DNA of 32,940 nucleotides from Woeseiaceae bacterium (GTDB lineage Bacteria > Pseudomonadota > Gammaproteobacteria > Steroidobacterales > Woeseiaceae), in the NCBI GenBank assembly GCA_028227395.1, contig JAOIZZ010000014.1:1-32940 (forward strand), given 5' to 3'. The notes below the pieces were generated by a model. The model saw only the letters and a program-made list of their open reading frames with translations. It was not told the origin of the DNA and made no database searches. Shown one piece after another: positions 25,901 to 32,940 of this stretch. The stretch's first letter is position 1, and every line of letters begins with the position of its first letter. The position numbers were made by a program, and so were the translations under genes.

Positions 25901-27331
25901 TTAAAGTCCTTTCGAGTGATAGCTGTCTGCTATTCGTTCAATTGCAACCAGATAAGCCGCTAGCCTTAAATTGTTCACATCATCACGCTCATGCCAAACT
26001 TTTCTTATAGATTGATAGGCATTAACCATGGTGTCATCAAGTCCTGAACGGACCAATTCGATCTCACCGGCACCAGCGCTGTATTTCTCTATAAAATCTT
26101 CAGAAAGTTTCGTATTCAGACCACTTTCGGTCACTATTCTTCCAAGTTCTTGAACCAGCAGTTGATTGCGATTCTCTTCTTGACGACGACGCATTCTGCC
26201 AAATCGTATGTGACTGAGGTTTTTAACCCACTCAAAATAAGAAACAGTTACACCACCGGCGTTAGCGTACATATCTGGAATAATAATAGTGCCTTTTTTA
26301 TTAAGAATTTCATCTGCACCCGCTGTAATTGGGCCATTTGCAGCCTCAATGATGAGTGGAGCTTTTATGCGCTCGACATTACTTAAGTTAATTACACTCT
26401 CTATGGCGGCTGGAATGAGAATATCGCAATCTTTTTCTAGGCAATGTTCTGAGTCTTCATTGTATTTTCCAGCAGCACATTCAATTAAGTTGCCGTTCTC
26501 CAATAAATGTTGATTAACTTTCTCAACATCTAACCCTTGATCATTAGAAAGAGCTCCACCTCTCTCGATTATACTAGTTATGATAGCGCCATCTTCTTTT
26601 GAGAGAAATAAAGCCGCATGATAACCAACATTACCTAGACCTTGTATTATTATGCGCTTACCTTCTAGCGTGCCTTCTAAGTTCGCTTTGGATACATCTT
26701 CGGGATGCCTAAAAAATTCTCTTAATGCATACTGGATACCTCTGCCAGTTGCTTCAATTCGTCCGGCAATACCACCCGCATTCAGTGGTTTTCCAGTGAC
26801 ACAAGCTCGACTATTGATTTCTGTGGTGTTCATTCTACTGTATTGATCTGCAATCCAGGCCATCTCTCTTTCACCGGTTCCCATATCAGGTGCAGGTACA
26901 TTCTGAGAGGGGTGAATTAAATCTCTTTTCGCTAATTCATAAGCAAAGCGCCTAGTGATCGTTTCTAGTTCATTTTCTTCGTATTCTTTTGGATCTATAC
27001 ATAAACCACCTTTTGATCCACCAAAAGGAATTTCAACCAGCGCACATTTGTAAGTCATTAGCGCAGCGAGAGCTTCAACTTCATCTTGATTAACGGCTTT
27101 TGAAAAACGAATACCGCCTTTGACTGGCTCTATGTGTTCTGAGTGAACAGATCGATAACCCACAAAAGTTTGAATCTTACCTTTCAACCGAACGCCAAAG
27201 CGAACCGTATAGGTGGCGTTACAGACTTTTATTTTTTCTTCAAGTCCGGGCTTGAGATCGAGTAAGCTTGAAGCTCTGTCAAACATCAAATCAACAGATT
27301 CACGAAAACTTGGTTCTATTATTTTATTCAT
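25901..27331 (-). CDS. Glutamate dehydrogenase (Glu/Leu/Phe/Val dehydrogenase family)
   Basis: An NAD(P)-dependent amino-acid dehydrogenase of 476 residues, most likely glutamate to 2-oxoglutarate and ammonium. It has K-G-G-I-R-F (71-76), catalytic Lys107 in I-P-F-G-G-S-K-G-G, Asp149 in V-P-A-P-D-M-G-T-G, the dinucleotide motif G-L-G-N-V-G (231-236) and D-M-Y-A-N-A-G-G-V-T-V-S-Y-F-E-W. A late R-R-R-Q-E-E-N-R stretch resembles the GDH group common in alphaproteobacteria and marine bacteria. No Shine-Dalgarno sequence is visible; the 20 bases before the ATG are almost all A and T. The gene is convergent with coaX. It could connect amino-acid breakdown to the TCA cycle. Confidence 0.92.
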   Translation of the reverse strand: MNKIIEPSFRESVDLMFDRASSLLDLKPGLEEKIKVCNATYTVRFGVRLKGKIQTFVGYRSVHSEHIEPVKGGIRFSKAVNQDEVEALAALMTYKCALVEIPFGGSKGGLCIDPKEYEENELETITRRFAYELAKRDLIHPSQNVPAPDMGTGEREMAWIADQYSRMNTTEINSRACVTGKPLNAGGIAGRIEATGRGIQYALREFFRHPEDVSKANLEGTLEGKRIIIQGLGNVGYHAALFLSKEDGAIITSIIERGGALSNDQGLDVEKVNQHLLENGNLIECAAGKYNEDSEHCLEKDCDILIPAAIESVINLSNVERIKAPLIIEAANGPITAGADEILNKKGTIIIPDMYANAGGVTVSYFEWVKNLSHIRFGRMRRRQEENRNQLLVQELGRIVTESGLNTKLSEDFIEKYSAGAGEIELVRSGLDDTMVNAYQSIRKVWHERDDVNNLRLAAYLVAIERIADSYHSKGL

Positions 27332-27364
27332 TATTATTTATTTATTTTTATAATCTGGCTTATA

Positions 27365-27392
27365 ATGATAGCTGTTTAATTTGTACAGTAAA
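27365..27392 (-). promoter_or_regulatory. Possible sigma70 promoter of the dehydrogenase gene
   Basis: On the minus strand TTTACT (27387-27392) and TATCAT (27365-27370) are separated by 16 bases, about 35 bases before the start codon. The match is fair (4 of 6 and 5 of 6), but the region is AT-rich, so chance is possible. Confidence 0.3.
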
Positions 27393-27437
27393 TCAAAAAA
27401 TTAAAATAACCATTCTGGATGTAAATTTTTTTTGTGT

Positions 27438-27513
<76 letters not shown>

Positions 27514-27579
27514 TTTTTTTATCTCTACTAAAAAATACTATGCAGCATTATCGATGCAACATCCGCGGAGAAGAGAGCT

Positions 27580-29043
27580 ATGAAGATTAATATTTCTGAT
27601 AAAGATTTATATAAAACAGGTGCTTTCATAAATGGAGATTGGATTAATAGTGATGATCGATCAACATACTCTGTAAATAATCCTGCCACTGGAGAGATCA
27701 TTGCTGAAGTAGCAAATTGTGGCTTTGATGAGACGACTCGCGCGATTAATGTGGCAAAGTCTGCCGGAGTCCAGTGGATTAAATTATCCGTAAAAGAGCG
27801 TGCCAGTATTCTGAAGAAATGGTTCGAATTGATGCTAGATGCACAAGAAGATTTAGCGCAAATATTAACTGCAGAACAAGGCAAACCCTTGGCAGAAGCA
27901 AGAGGAGAAATTGCTTATGGTGCTAGTTTTATAGAGTGGTTTGCCGAAGAAGGAAAGCGAGTTTATGGAGATATAATTCCTCCACCTGCAAATGACAAGC
28001 GAGTTGTAGTTATAAAGCAACCAGTAGGTGTCGTAGCATGTATCACTCCATGGAATTTTCCGAATGCCATGTTGACCCGAAAAATTGCGCCAGCACTAGC
28101 CGCGGGCTGCACAGTCGTTTGTAAACCTGCTAATGCAACTCCATTGTCGGCTCTGGCTATCACTGAATTAGCCAGTAGGGCAGGCGTCCCTCGTGGTGTT
28201 ATAAATATAATTTCTGGTAAAACATCAGAAATTGGCAGGGCATTAACTTCTAGTCCTATTGTACGAAAATTAACTTTTACGGGCTCAACACCCGTTGGTA
28301 AAAAATTGACAGCTGATTGCGCTAACACAATGAAAAGAACATCTATGGAACTTGGTGGCAATGCTCCGTTTATTGTTTTTGATGATGCCGATCTTGATGC
28401 TGCTGTGGCAGGAGCTATGATATGCAAGTTTCGTAATGTAGGGCAAACATGCGTTTGCGCAAATCGTATTCTGGTGCAAGAAAGTATTTTTGATGAATTT
28501 TCGGCACGCTTCAAGCGGGCCACAGAAGCCTTGATAGTTGGTAACGGCGTAGATGATGGCGTTACTATAGGTCCACTTATTACCCAGAAAGCCGCAGATG
28601 ATGTTATGGCTTTTATTGATGATGCTGTGTCCAAGGGAGCTAAAGTAATTACAGGCGGTAAAAGCAGTTCTCAGGGTGAGTGTTTTATTGAGCCCACCAT
28701 ACTTTCTTCGGTAACTGAAGATATGCGAGTGTTCCAAGAGGAAATATTTGGACCGGTAGCGCCTTTGTTTTCATTTAAAACTGAGGAAGAAGCTATAAAA
28801 ATGGCAAATGATACTGAGTATGGGCTAGCTTGTTACTTTTATTCACGTGATATTGGTCGTATTTGGAGAGTTGCTGAAGGATTAGAATATGGCATTGTAG
28901 GCATAAATGAGGGAATCATTTCAAATGAAATGGCCCCCTTTGGTGGTATTAAAGAATCAGGGCAAGGACGTGAAGGCTCAAAATATGGTCTGGATGATTA
29001 TTTAGAGATTAAATATTTATGCATGGGAGGTCTAGAGACTTAG
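27580..29043 (+). CDS. gabD: NAD(P)-dependent succinate-semialdehyde dehydrogenase
   Basis: A cytoplasmic aldehyde dehydrogenase of 487 residues. It has P-W-N-F (157-160), Lys182 in C-K-P-A-N, F-T-G-S (233-236), the general base Glu257 in M-E-L-G-G and the nucleophile Cys291 in N-V-G-Q-T-C-V-C-A-N-R, with a second cysteine two residues later as in redox-regulated GabD enzymes. The overall sequence reads as GabD, converting succinate semialdehyde to succinate in GABA or polyamine breakdown. A glutarate-semialdehyde substrate is also possible. GGAGAAGAGAG lies just before the ATG. The ogt gene follows after 13 bases. Confidence 0.92.
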   Translation: MKINISDKDLYKTGAFINGDWINSDDRSTYSVNNPATGEIIAEVANCGFDETTRAINVAKSAGVQWIKLSVKERASILKKWFELMLDAQEDLAQILTAEQGKPLAEARGEIAYGASFIEWFAEEGKRVYGDIIPPPANDKRVVVIKQPVGVVACITPWNFPNAMLTRKIAPALAAGCTVVCKPANATPLSALAITELASRAGVPRGVINIISGKTSEIGRALTSSPIVRKLTFTGSTPVGKKLTADCANTMKRTSMELGGNAPFIVFDDADLDAAVAGAMICKFRNVGQTCVCANRILVQESIFDEFSARFKRATEALIVGNGVDDGVTIGPLITQKAADDVMAFIDDAVSKGAKVITGGKSSSQGECFIEPTILSSVTEDMRVFQEEIFGPVAPLFSFKTEEEAIKMANDTEYGLACYFYSRDIGRIWRVAEGLEYGIVGINEGIISNEMAPFGGIKESGQGREGSKYGLDDYLEIKYLCMGGLET

Positions 29044-29056
29044 TCTCATAGAAGTT

Positions 29057-29536
29057 ATGATAATTACTCATTACGTCTTAATGGATTCAATTATGGGTCA
29101 ATTGCTTCTGGCAGGAGATGAAAAAAGATTAAGTCTAATTGATTTTCCTGACAAAAATGGAACTCATCAACCCGATGCTGGCTGGCTTTGGTCGGACAAA
29201 TATTTTTCTGAGGCGATTTTTCAGTTAAAATTATACTTTGATGGAAAATTAAAGAAATTTTCTATTCCAACCCATCTTTCTGGTACAAAATTTCAAATTG
29301 ATGTAGTCAAAGAGCTTGAGAATATACCTTATGGGCAAACCTGTTCTTATGCCGATATTGCAAATAAGATAGGTCATCCAAAAGCTTATCGTGCGGTTGG
29401 CAGCGCCAATGGCAACAATTCTTTACCTATCATTTATCCTTGCCATCGTGTAATAGCAAGTAACGGAGGGTTGGGTGGCTATAGTGGTGGATTGCAATTA
29501 AAGTCAACTTTATTGGAGCTAGAAGCTAGGAATTGA
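29057..29536 (+). CDS. ogt: Methylated-DNA--protein-cysteine methyltransferase
   Basis: A suicide DNA-repair protein of 159 residues that removes methyl groups from O6-methylguanine. The C-terminal domain has P-Y-G-Q-T-C-S-Y-A-D-I-A (91-102), the arginine finger Arg112 in A-Y-R-A-V-G-S-A-N and the acceptor Cys129 in Y-P-C-H-R-V, followed by L-G-G-Y-S-G-G. The length is that of Ogt, not of the Ada fusion. It is 13 bases downstream of gabD and probably shares its transcript. No terminator is visible after it. Confidence 0.94.
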   Translation: MIITHYVLMDSIMGQLLLAGDEKRLSLIDFPDKNGTHQPDAGWLWSDKYFSEAIFQLKLYFDGKLKKFSIPTHLSGTKFQIDVVKELENIPYGQTCSYADIANKIGHPKAYRAVGSANGNNSLPIIYPCHRVIASNGGLGGYSGGLQLKSTLLELEARN

Positions 29537-29589
29537 ATACGTAGTCAGAATTTAGTATTTTCTAATTTTATCAGATGGTTGAATGTTAT

Positions 29590-29895
29590 CTAACAGATGA
29601 TTATCGTCCTGGAGGGTGCCTGTTTGCACTGTAATGGGGTAACATTAAGCGAAGCTCGATTTGTTTTTTCAAGCAAGCGTATAATTCTTGCTTTTCTCAC
29701 TCCATGTAAAAAGATTGTGTCACCTTTTCTTCCGTAAATCATAGGTACAACCACTGGCCCATCAGCTTGATTAAAAGCAACATGAGCGACTAAACCAGCA
29801 TCCAATATGCTGTAGACAGTTTTTTTATCATAGGCAGATTTTTCTCGAAGTTGTTTAACTTTATTAGCTTTCTTTATTTCATAATTGATTGACAT
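29590..29895 (-). pseudogene. Truncated FMN-binding split-barrel (PPOX-like) protein
   Basis: The first ~80 residues match the start of the pyridoxamine-5'-phosphate-oxidase-like flavoprotein family (V-K-Q-L-R-E-K-S-A-Y-D, then I-L-D-A-G-L-V-A-H-V-A-F, V-V-V-P-M-I-Y-G-R-K-G-D-T-I-F-L-H-G). Family members run on for another 100 or more residues, including a segment such as G-L-V-L-A-R-S. Here the homology ends near Leu83-Asn-Val-Thr, and the last ~17 residues (P-L-Q-C-K-Q-A-P-S-R) are unrelated. The other two frames do not restore the domain, so the 3' part was deleted rather than frameshifted. It starts 6 bases after the transporter stop, as the distal gene of that operon. A short expressed fragment cannot be excluded. 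Confidence 0.65.
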
Positions 29896-29901
29896 AGTTT
29901 A

Positions 29902-31368
29902 TTAGTTCAGAAAATAGGGTGCTAAAGTCATTGAGACGATAGAGACAATAACAATACCGATGAGGTTAAGTGCAAATCCTGCACGGATCATTTTTGGTAT
30001 ACTTAATAACCCGGAACCAAAGACAATTGCATTAGGCGGAGTAGCGACAGGAAGCATAAATGCGCAGCTTGCAGCCAAGGTAACTGGTGCAGCTAGCATA
30101 ATAGGGTTAACCCCCATTTCTAGGGCAATGGCCCCAATAACGGGCAAGAAAGTCGCTGTTGTTGCTATGTTACTAGTGAGTTCTGTTAAGAAGATGATCA
30201 TTACAGCGATAAGTACGATCAGGAGAGTGACTGGAAGGTTACCCACTGCAGAAAGATTAGAACCTAACCATCCAGCTAAACCTGAATTACTGACCGCAGA
30301 TGCAAGTGATAAACCACCCCCAAAGAGTAATAATATACTCCAGGGTAGTTTTTCTAGATACACCCAGCGCAACAATAGAGGATCATTTTTATCACCACTA
30401 GGCATAATAAAAAGCGCGATAGCACCAGCCATAGCAATACTTGAATCATCTAGCGCCGACAAGCCTGGAATACTCGTTAACAATGGTCGGCTTATCCATG
30501 CAGCAGCTAAAAATAAGAAAATAATTCCGACTCTAATTTCAGGTTTTGTTATTGGGCCTAGCTCATCTTTCATTTTTTTTAGTGCGCTTTTTCCAGTATT
30601 ATTTGTATTGAAATCTACTTTGAATACCCAACGTGTTAAGGATAACCAGGCGAGTGGCGCCATCACAGCACTTAGAGGTATTCCGACTAGCATCCATTTT
30701 GAAAAACTTAACTCCGTGTCATAAGTTTCAAGCATAAATGCTGCCAGCATTGCATTTGGTGCAGTACCGACCAGCGTTGACATTCCTCCTATCGAAGAAG
30801 CATAGGCAACTCCGAGCAACATGGCATATTGAAAATCTTGTTTTTGTTTGTCATTCAGGTGCTTAACAGAGCTTTGTATTACAGTAATCACGGAGATCGC
30901 AATAGGCAGCAACATCATGGTTGTTGAGGTATTCATCACCCACATACTTAAAAGTGCGCTGACGATCATAAAGCCACCCACTAAAGATCTTCCATTACCT
31001 CCAACATATTGAAGGATCGTCAGTGCTATCCGGCGATGGAGATTCCATCGTTGCATTGCAAAGGCGACGATAAAACCGCCTAAAAAAAGATAAATCACTT
31101 TATTTGCAAATGGACTGGCAGTGTCTTGTATTGAGGCAATTCCTAAGAGAGGAAAAAAGACGAGTGGTAGTAATGCTGTGATTGCAATAGGTATAGCTTC
31201 CGTGGCCCACCATATTGCCATCAAAACACCCATTGCTGCTACTCTCCATGCCTGAATTGATAGCTCTTCTGGAGGCTGAGTGAGCATCATGGCTATAGCA
31301 ATAATTGGGCCTAAAAATAAACCAATTAATTGATGTAAATCACGTTGTTGACCTTTCATTACGTCCAA
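29902..31368 (-). CDS. DASS/SLC13-family anion:sodium symporter
   Basis: An inner-membrane symporter of 488 residues with about 11-12 helices, of the divalent anion (dicarboxylate or sulfate) family. The two helix-hairpin motifs are recognisable: S-M-W-V-M-N-T-S-T-T (141-150) and T-E-L-T-S-N-I-A-T-T (405-414), with G-T-A-P-N-A (201-206) and A-T-P-P-N-A-I-V-F-G (442-451). In both hairpins one position of the usual Ser-Asn-Thr triplet is changed (Met145 for Ser, Ile411 for Thr), a variation that may be normal in this subgroup. The start at 31368 has GGA 5-7 bases upstream; Met4 is an alternative. A GbsR/MarR regulator lies upstream on the same strand, with a hexamer repeat between them. Confidence 0.92.
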   Translation of the reverse strand: MDVMKGQQRDLHQLIGLFLGPIIAIAMMLTQPPEELSIQAWRVAAMGVLMAIWWATEAIPIAITALLPLVFFPLLGIASIQDTASPFANKVIYLFLGGFIVAFAMQRWNLHRRIALTILQYVGGNGRSLVGGFMIVSALLSMWVMNTSTTMMLLPIAISVITVIQSSVKHLNDKQKQDFQYAMLLGVAYASSIGGMSTLVGTAPNAMLAAFMLETYDTELSFSKWMLVGIPLSAVMAPLAWLSLTRWVFKVDFNTNNTGKSALKKMKDELGPITKPEIRVGIIFLFLAAAWISRPLLTSIPGLSALDDSSIAMAGAIALFIMPSGDKNDPLLLRWVYLEKLPWSILLLFGGGLSLASAVSNSGLAGWLGSNLSAVGNLPVTLLIVLIAVMIIFLTELTSNIATTATFLPVIGAIALEMGVNPIMLAAPVTLAASCAFMLPVATPPNAIVFGSGLLSIPKMIRAGFALNLIGIVIVSIVSMTLAPYFLN

Positions 31369-31383
31369 AAGTATTTATCCCAT

Positions 31384-31407
31384 GATATTGATATTGATAT
31401 TGATATT
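31384..31407. repeat. Four tandem copies of GATATT
   Basis: A perfect hexamer repeat, four copies, in the 46-bp gap between the GbsR-type regulator stop and the transporter start. Reading on the minus strand it ends about 16 bases before the transporter ATG. A copy-number change would alter spacing, not a reading frame. Confidence 0.85.
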
Positions 31408-31414
31408 GGTTTTA

Positions 31415-31939
31415 TTACTTGCCAACAAATTTTGTGATGGCATTACCCAGTTTCATAATTTTTTGTAGACTGGCATTTGATACTGATTTAATTTTTTCAT
31501 ACCAGTTATTTATCGAATTAACGAAAGAGAACATATTATGTATTCGTTCTCTAGTGACTTGATGCGCTTCATTTTCTTTTTCTATCTCAATTGAGCACTC
31601 ATTAAGCATGATTAATGTAGGGCTTAATTCTTTTTGCTTTCTTTGCTCAATAATAACTCTAAACAGTTCCCATACATCATGAATAGATTCGAAGTAATCA
31701 TCTCGATCACCAGCAATATGCGTCATTTTTACAACGCCGTAATTTTGTAATTCTCTTAAGCTTGAACTGACATGCGATTGGGCGACCGACAGTAAATTAG
31801 AAATTTCTTTTGTAGTTAATGGATTTGGCGATAAATAGAGTAACGCCTGTATTTGTGCGACTGTTCGGTTTGTCCCCCAACGAAGCCCCATTTCACCCCA
31901 ATGTTGAATATATTTTTCTATGACAGGCGTTATCTTCAT
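31415..31939 (-). CDS. GbsR/MarR-family transcriptional regulator
   Basis: A 174-residue DNA-binding protein. The N-terminal winged helix reads W-G-E-M-G-L-R-W-G-T-N-R-T-V-A-Q-I-Q-A-L-L-Y-L-S (14-37), then L-T-T-K-E-I-S-N-L-L-S-V-A-Q-S-H-V-S-S-S-L-R-E-L (41-64), the recognition helix, and a wing with G-D-R-D-D-Y-F. A helical C-terminal half follows. This is the GbsR subgroup of MarR proteins, often found beside transporter genes. It sits 46 bp upstream of the DASS transporter on the same strand and probably controls it, and itself. The effector is unknown. Confidence 0.9.
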   Translation of the reverse strand: MKITPVIEKYIQHWGEMGLRWGTNRTVAQIQALLYLSPNPLTTKEISNLLSVAQSHVSSSLRELQNYGVVKMTHIAGDRDDYFESIHDVWELFRVIIEQRKQKELSPTLIMLNECSIEIEKENEAHQVTRERIHNMFSFVNSINNWYEKIKSVSNASLQKIMKLGNAITKFVGK

Positions 31940-32027
31940 TAAGTCACTCTCATTTAACCGGAAGAAATTTATTATTTTATACGTTCAAAAACTAAAAATA
32001 TCATAAGAACCAAGTTAAGTATTTTAT

Positions 32028-32822
32028 TTATTTATTACAAGCAATAATTATTCTATGCGGTGCTGGAAAACCTTCGATTGTGAGTTTTTTGTTAACTGGA
32101 TCTAATGCATTTGATAGGGAGTGTGATGTCATCCATTCAGTACTTCTTTGTTCATCCGTTGTCGTTATTTCAATGCGTCCTTTTTTGATATTTTTAAAAC
32201 CAGTCATTTTTAACCAAGAATATAATTCTTTTATATTGGGAAGATGCCAAACATTTGGCATTTGAGCATACCGACCATTTTCATTTCTGAAATAGGTATC
32301 GTTTCCAGGAAAAATAATGGTTTCGAGAATCAATTCGCCATTCTTTTTCAAGGCACCGTACAATTGATTTAAATGCTCTAGAGGAGATCTTTGGTGATAA
32401 AGAACACCCATCGAAAATGCAGTATCGAAAATTGGTGTGTTGCACGGAAGCTCTTCAAGCTTTAGAGGCAATAAAAAAACAGGAACTGACTGCATGAAAT
32501 GCATGATAGCCTTGAATTGCATCATAAATAACATTGAAGGATCGATACCAATTACTGATTTAGCCCCATCACCTTGCATTCTGAGTGAGTAATAGCCATT
32601 GCCACATCCAACATCGAGTATCATTTTTCCTTGCATGCTGGTCATTGCCATTGCAACACCAGAACCAAATCCACCCAATACCATCAGGACACGCAAAGGC
32701 AAACTCAGCTCAAGATAATAGTAGTAGCCAAATAAGCCGCCGATTAGTAACGCAGCGGCAGCAAGCAACTTTATAATATCCACAATTGTAGATTGTTCTG
32801 ATTGCGTTGTTAAACTATCCAA
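32028..32822 (-). CDS. cmoB: Chimeric frame: SecE N-terminus joined to CmoB C-terminal domain
   Basis: One open frame of 264 residues with two origins. Residues 1-66 match SecE: a short acidic/polar start, V-D-I-I-K-L-L with two membrane helices, the S-L-P-L-R-V-L turn and A-M-T-S-M-Q-G-K, aligning with E. coli SecE up to T-T-K-G-K. It lies downstream of tRNA-Trp, where secE belongs. From residue 67 the sequence is CmoB, the tRNA U34 carboxymethyltransferase: M-I-L-D-V-G-C-G-N-G-Y-Y, G-I-D-P-S, F-S-M-G-V-L-Y-H-Q-R-S-P-L-E-H-L, R-Y-A-Q-M-P-N-V, T-T-T-D-E-Q-R-S-T-E-W-M and E-G-F-P-A-P-H-R. Missing are the essential third helix and amphipathic segment of SecE and about 115 N-terminal residues of CmoB. 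The join is in frame at Gln64-Gly65-Lys66 (32625-32633). An assembly chimera is the simplest explanation. Confidence 0.88.
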   Translation of the reverse strand: MDSLTTQSEQSTIVDIIKLLAAAALLIGGLFGYYYYLELSLPLRVLMVLGGFGSGVAMAMTSMQGKMILDVGCGNGYYSLRMQGDGAKSVIGIDPSMLFMMQFKAIMHFMQSVPVFLLPLKLEELPCNTPIFDTAFSMGVLYHQRSPLEHLNQLYGALKKNGELILETIIFPGNDTYFRNENGRYAQMPNVWHLPNIKELYSWLKMTGFKNIKKGRIEITTTDEQRSTEWMTSHSLSNALDPVNKKLTIEGFPAPHRIIIACNK

Positions 32823-32899
32823 AACTACACCTCAAATTTAAAACCATAACTGCCAAAGTCAGAATATCAATCTTTTTTAGAAGATTAATATTGATCGTT

Positions 32900-32940
32900 T
32901 GGCAGGCCAGGAGGGAATCGAACCCCCAACCTGCGGTTTT
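32900..32940 (-). tRNA. tRNA-Trp, 3' part only (cut by window edge)
   Basis: The last 41 nt of a tRNA on the minus strand: the end of the anticodon loop (AAAA), the 3' half of the anticodon stem, a variable loop, the T arm (GGGGGTTCGATTCCCTC) and the acceptor end with discriminator G and encoded CCA. The anticodon lies just outside the window. Trp is assigned from the AAAACCG 3' of the loop, the G discriminator and the secE start 78 bases downstream, as in the tuf-tRNA-Trp-secE order. Confidence 0.85.

Noticed and set aside
25894..25908. GACTTT-TTT-AAAGTC hairpin overlapping the stops of coaX and the dehydrogenase
   Set aside because: The stem is short and weak and no T-run follows on either strand.
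27963..28634. 223-codon minus-strand frame inside gabD
   Set aside because: It is antisense to an aldehyde dehydrogenase with all catalytic residues; no independent motif is seen.
29960..30724. 254-codon plus-strand frame inside the DASS transporter
   Set aside because: It is antisense to a clear membrane transporter, with a composition typical of the complement of hydrophobic codons and no recognisable domain.

Overview
The window (about 33 kb, AT-rich) looks like chromosome of an uncultivated, probably marine, heterotrophic gammaproteobacterium. Evidence: three TonB-dependent receptors in one window; several exported hydrolases and lipoproteins; a birA-coaX pair followed closely by tRNA-Thr(TGT), and a tRNA-Trp followed by a secE start, both parts of the gammaproteobacterial tRNA-tuf-secE-nusG neighbourhood; and plsY, gabD, ogt, cmoB and cstA genes of proteobacterial type. 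I see no phage genes, transposases, CRISPR array or recognisable defence genes.

Layout. (1) 0-7.7 kb: a TonB receptor, a convergent six-bladed-propeller protein of unknown function, then a tight three-gene operon (lipoprotein amidohydrolase, exported amidohydrolase, FkbM-like methyltransferase-fold protein). (2) 7.7-16.5 kb: a BCCT transporter with a substituted aromatic box, a second TonB receptor, an exported RidA protein with an NHL-propeller lipoprotein, a HupE/UreJ-like membrane protein and a CstA transporter. (3) 16.5-20 kb: a 504-bp non-coding region with two perfect dyads, then a third TonB receptor with codon use suggesting high expression. (4) 20-23.6 kb: a TPR membrane protein divergent from an operon of two guanidino-group-modifying enzymes (CtlX and a DDAH-like protein) and an EamA permease. 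(5) 23.6-27.5 kb: core genes plsY, birA and coaX, convergent with a glutamate dehydrogenase, then tRNA-Thr. (6) 27.5-32.9 kb: gabD, ogt, a truncated PPOX-like gene behind a DASS transporter, a GbsR/MarR regulator, a chimeric reading frame, and the 3' half of tRNA-Trp.

How the genes may work together: the contents suggest scavenging of peptides, amino acids and other nitrogenous compounds. TonB receptors import ligands, exported amidohydrolases process them, CtlX/DDAH-like enzymes release amines or ureido groups from arginine derivatives, and GDH and GabD could feed carbon into the TCA cycle. This pathway is inference; no gene here proves a substrate.

The most striking observation is at 32028-32822. 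The reading frame begins as SecE (first two membrane helices, directly downstream of tRNA-Trp as secE should be) and continues in frame as the C-terminal methyltransferase domain of CmoB. The join lies at a short Gln-Gly-Lys stretch near 32625-32636. Neither half is complete, so this is either an assembly chimera or a rearrangement that broke two conserved genes. It should be settled before the right-hand gene order is trusted.
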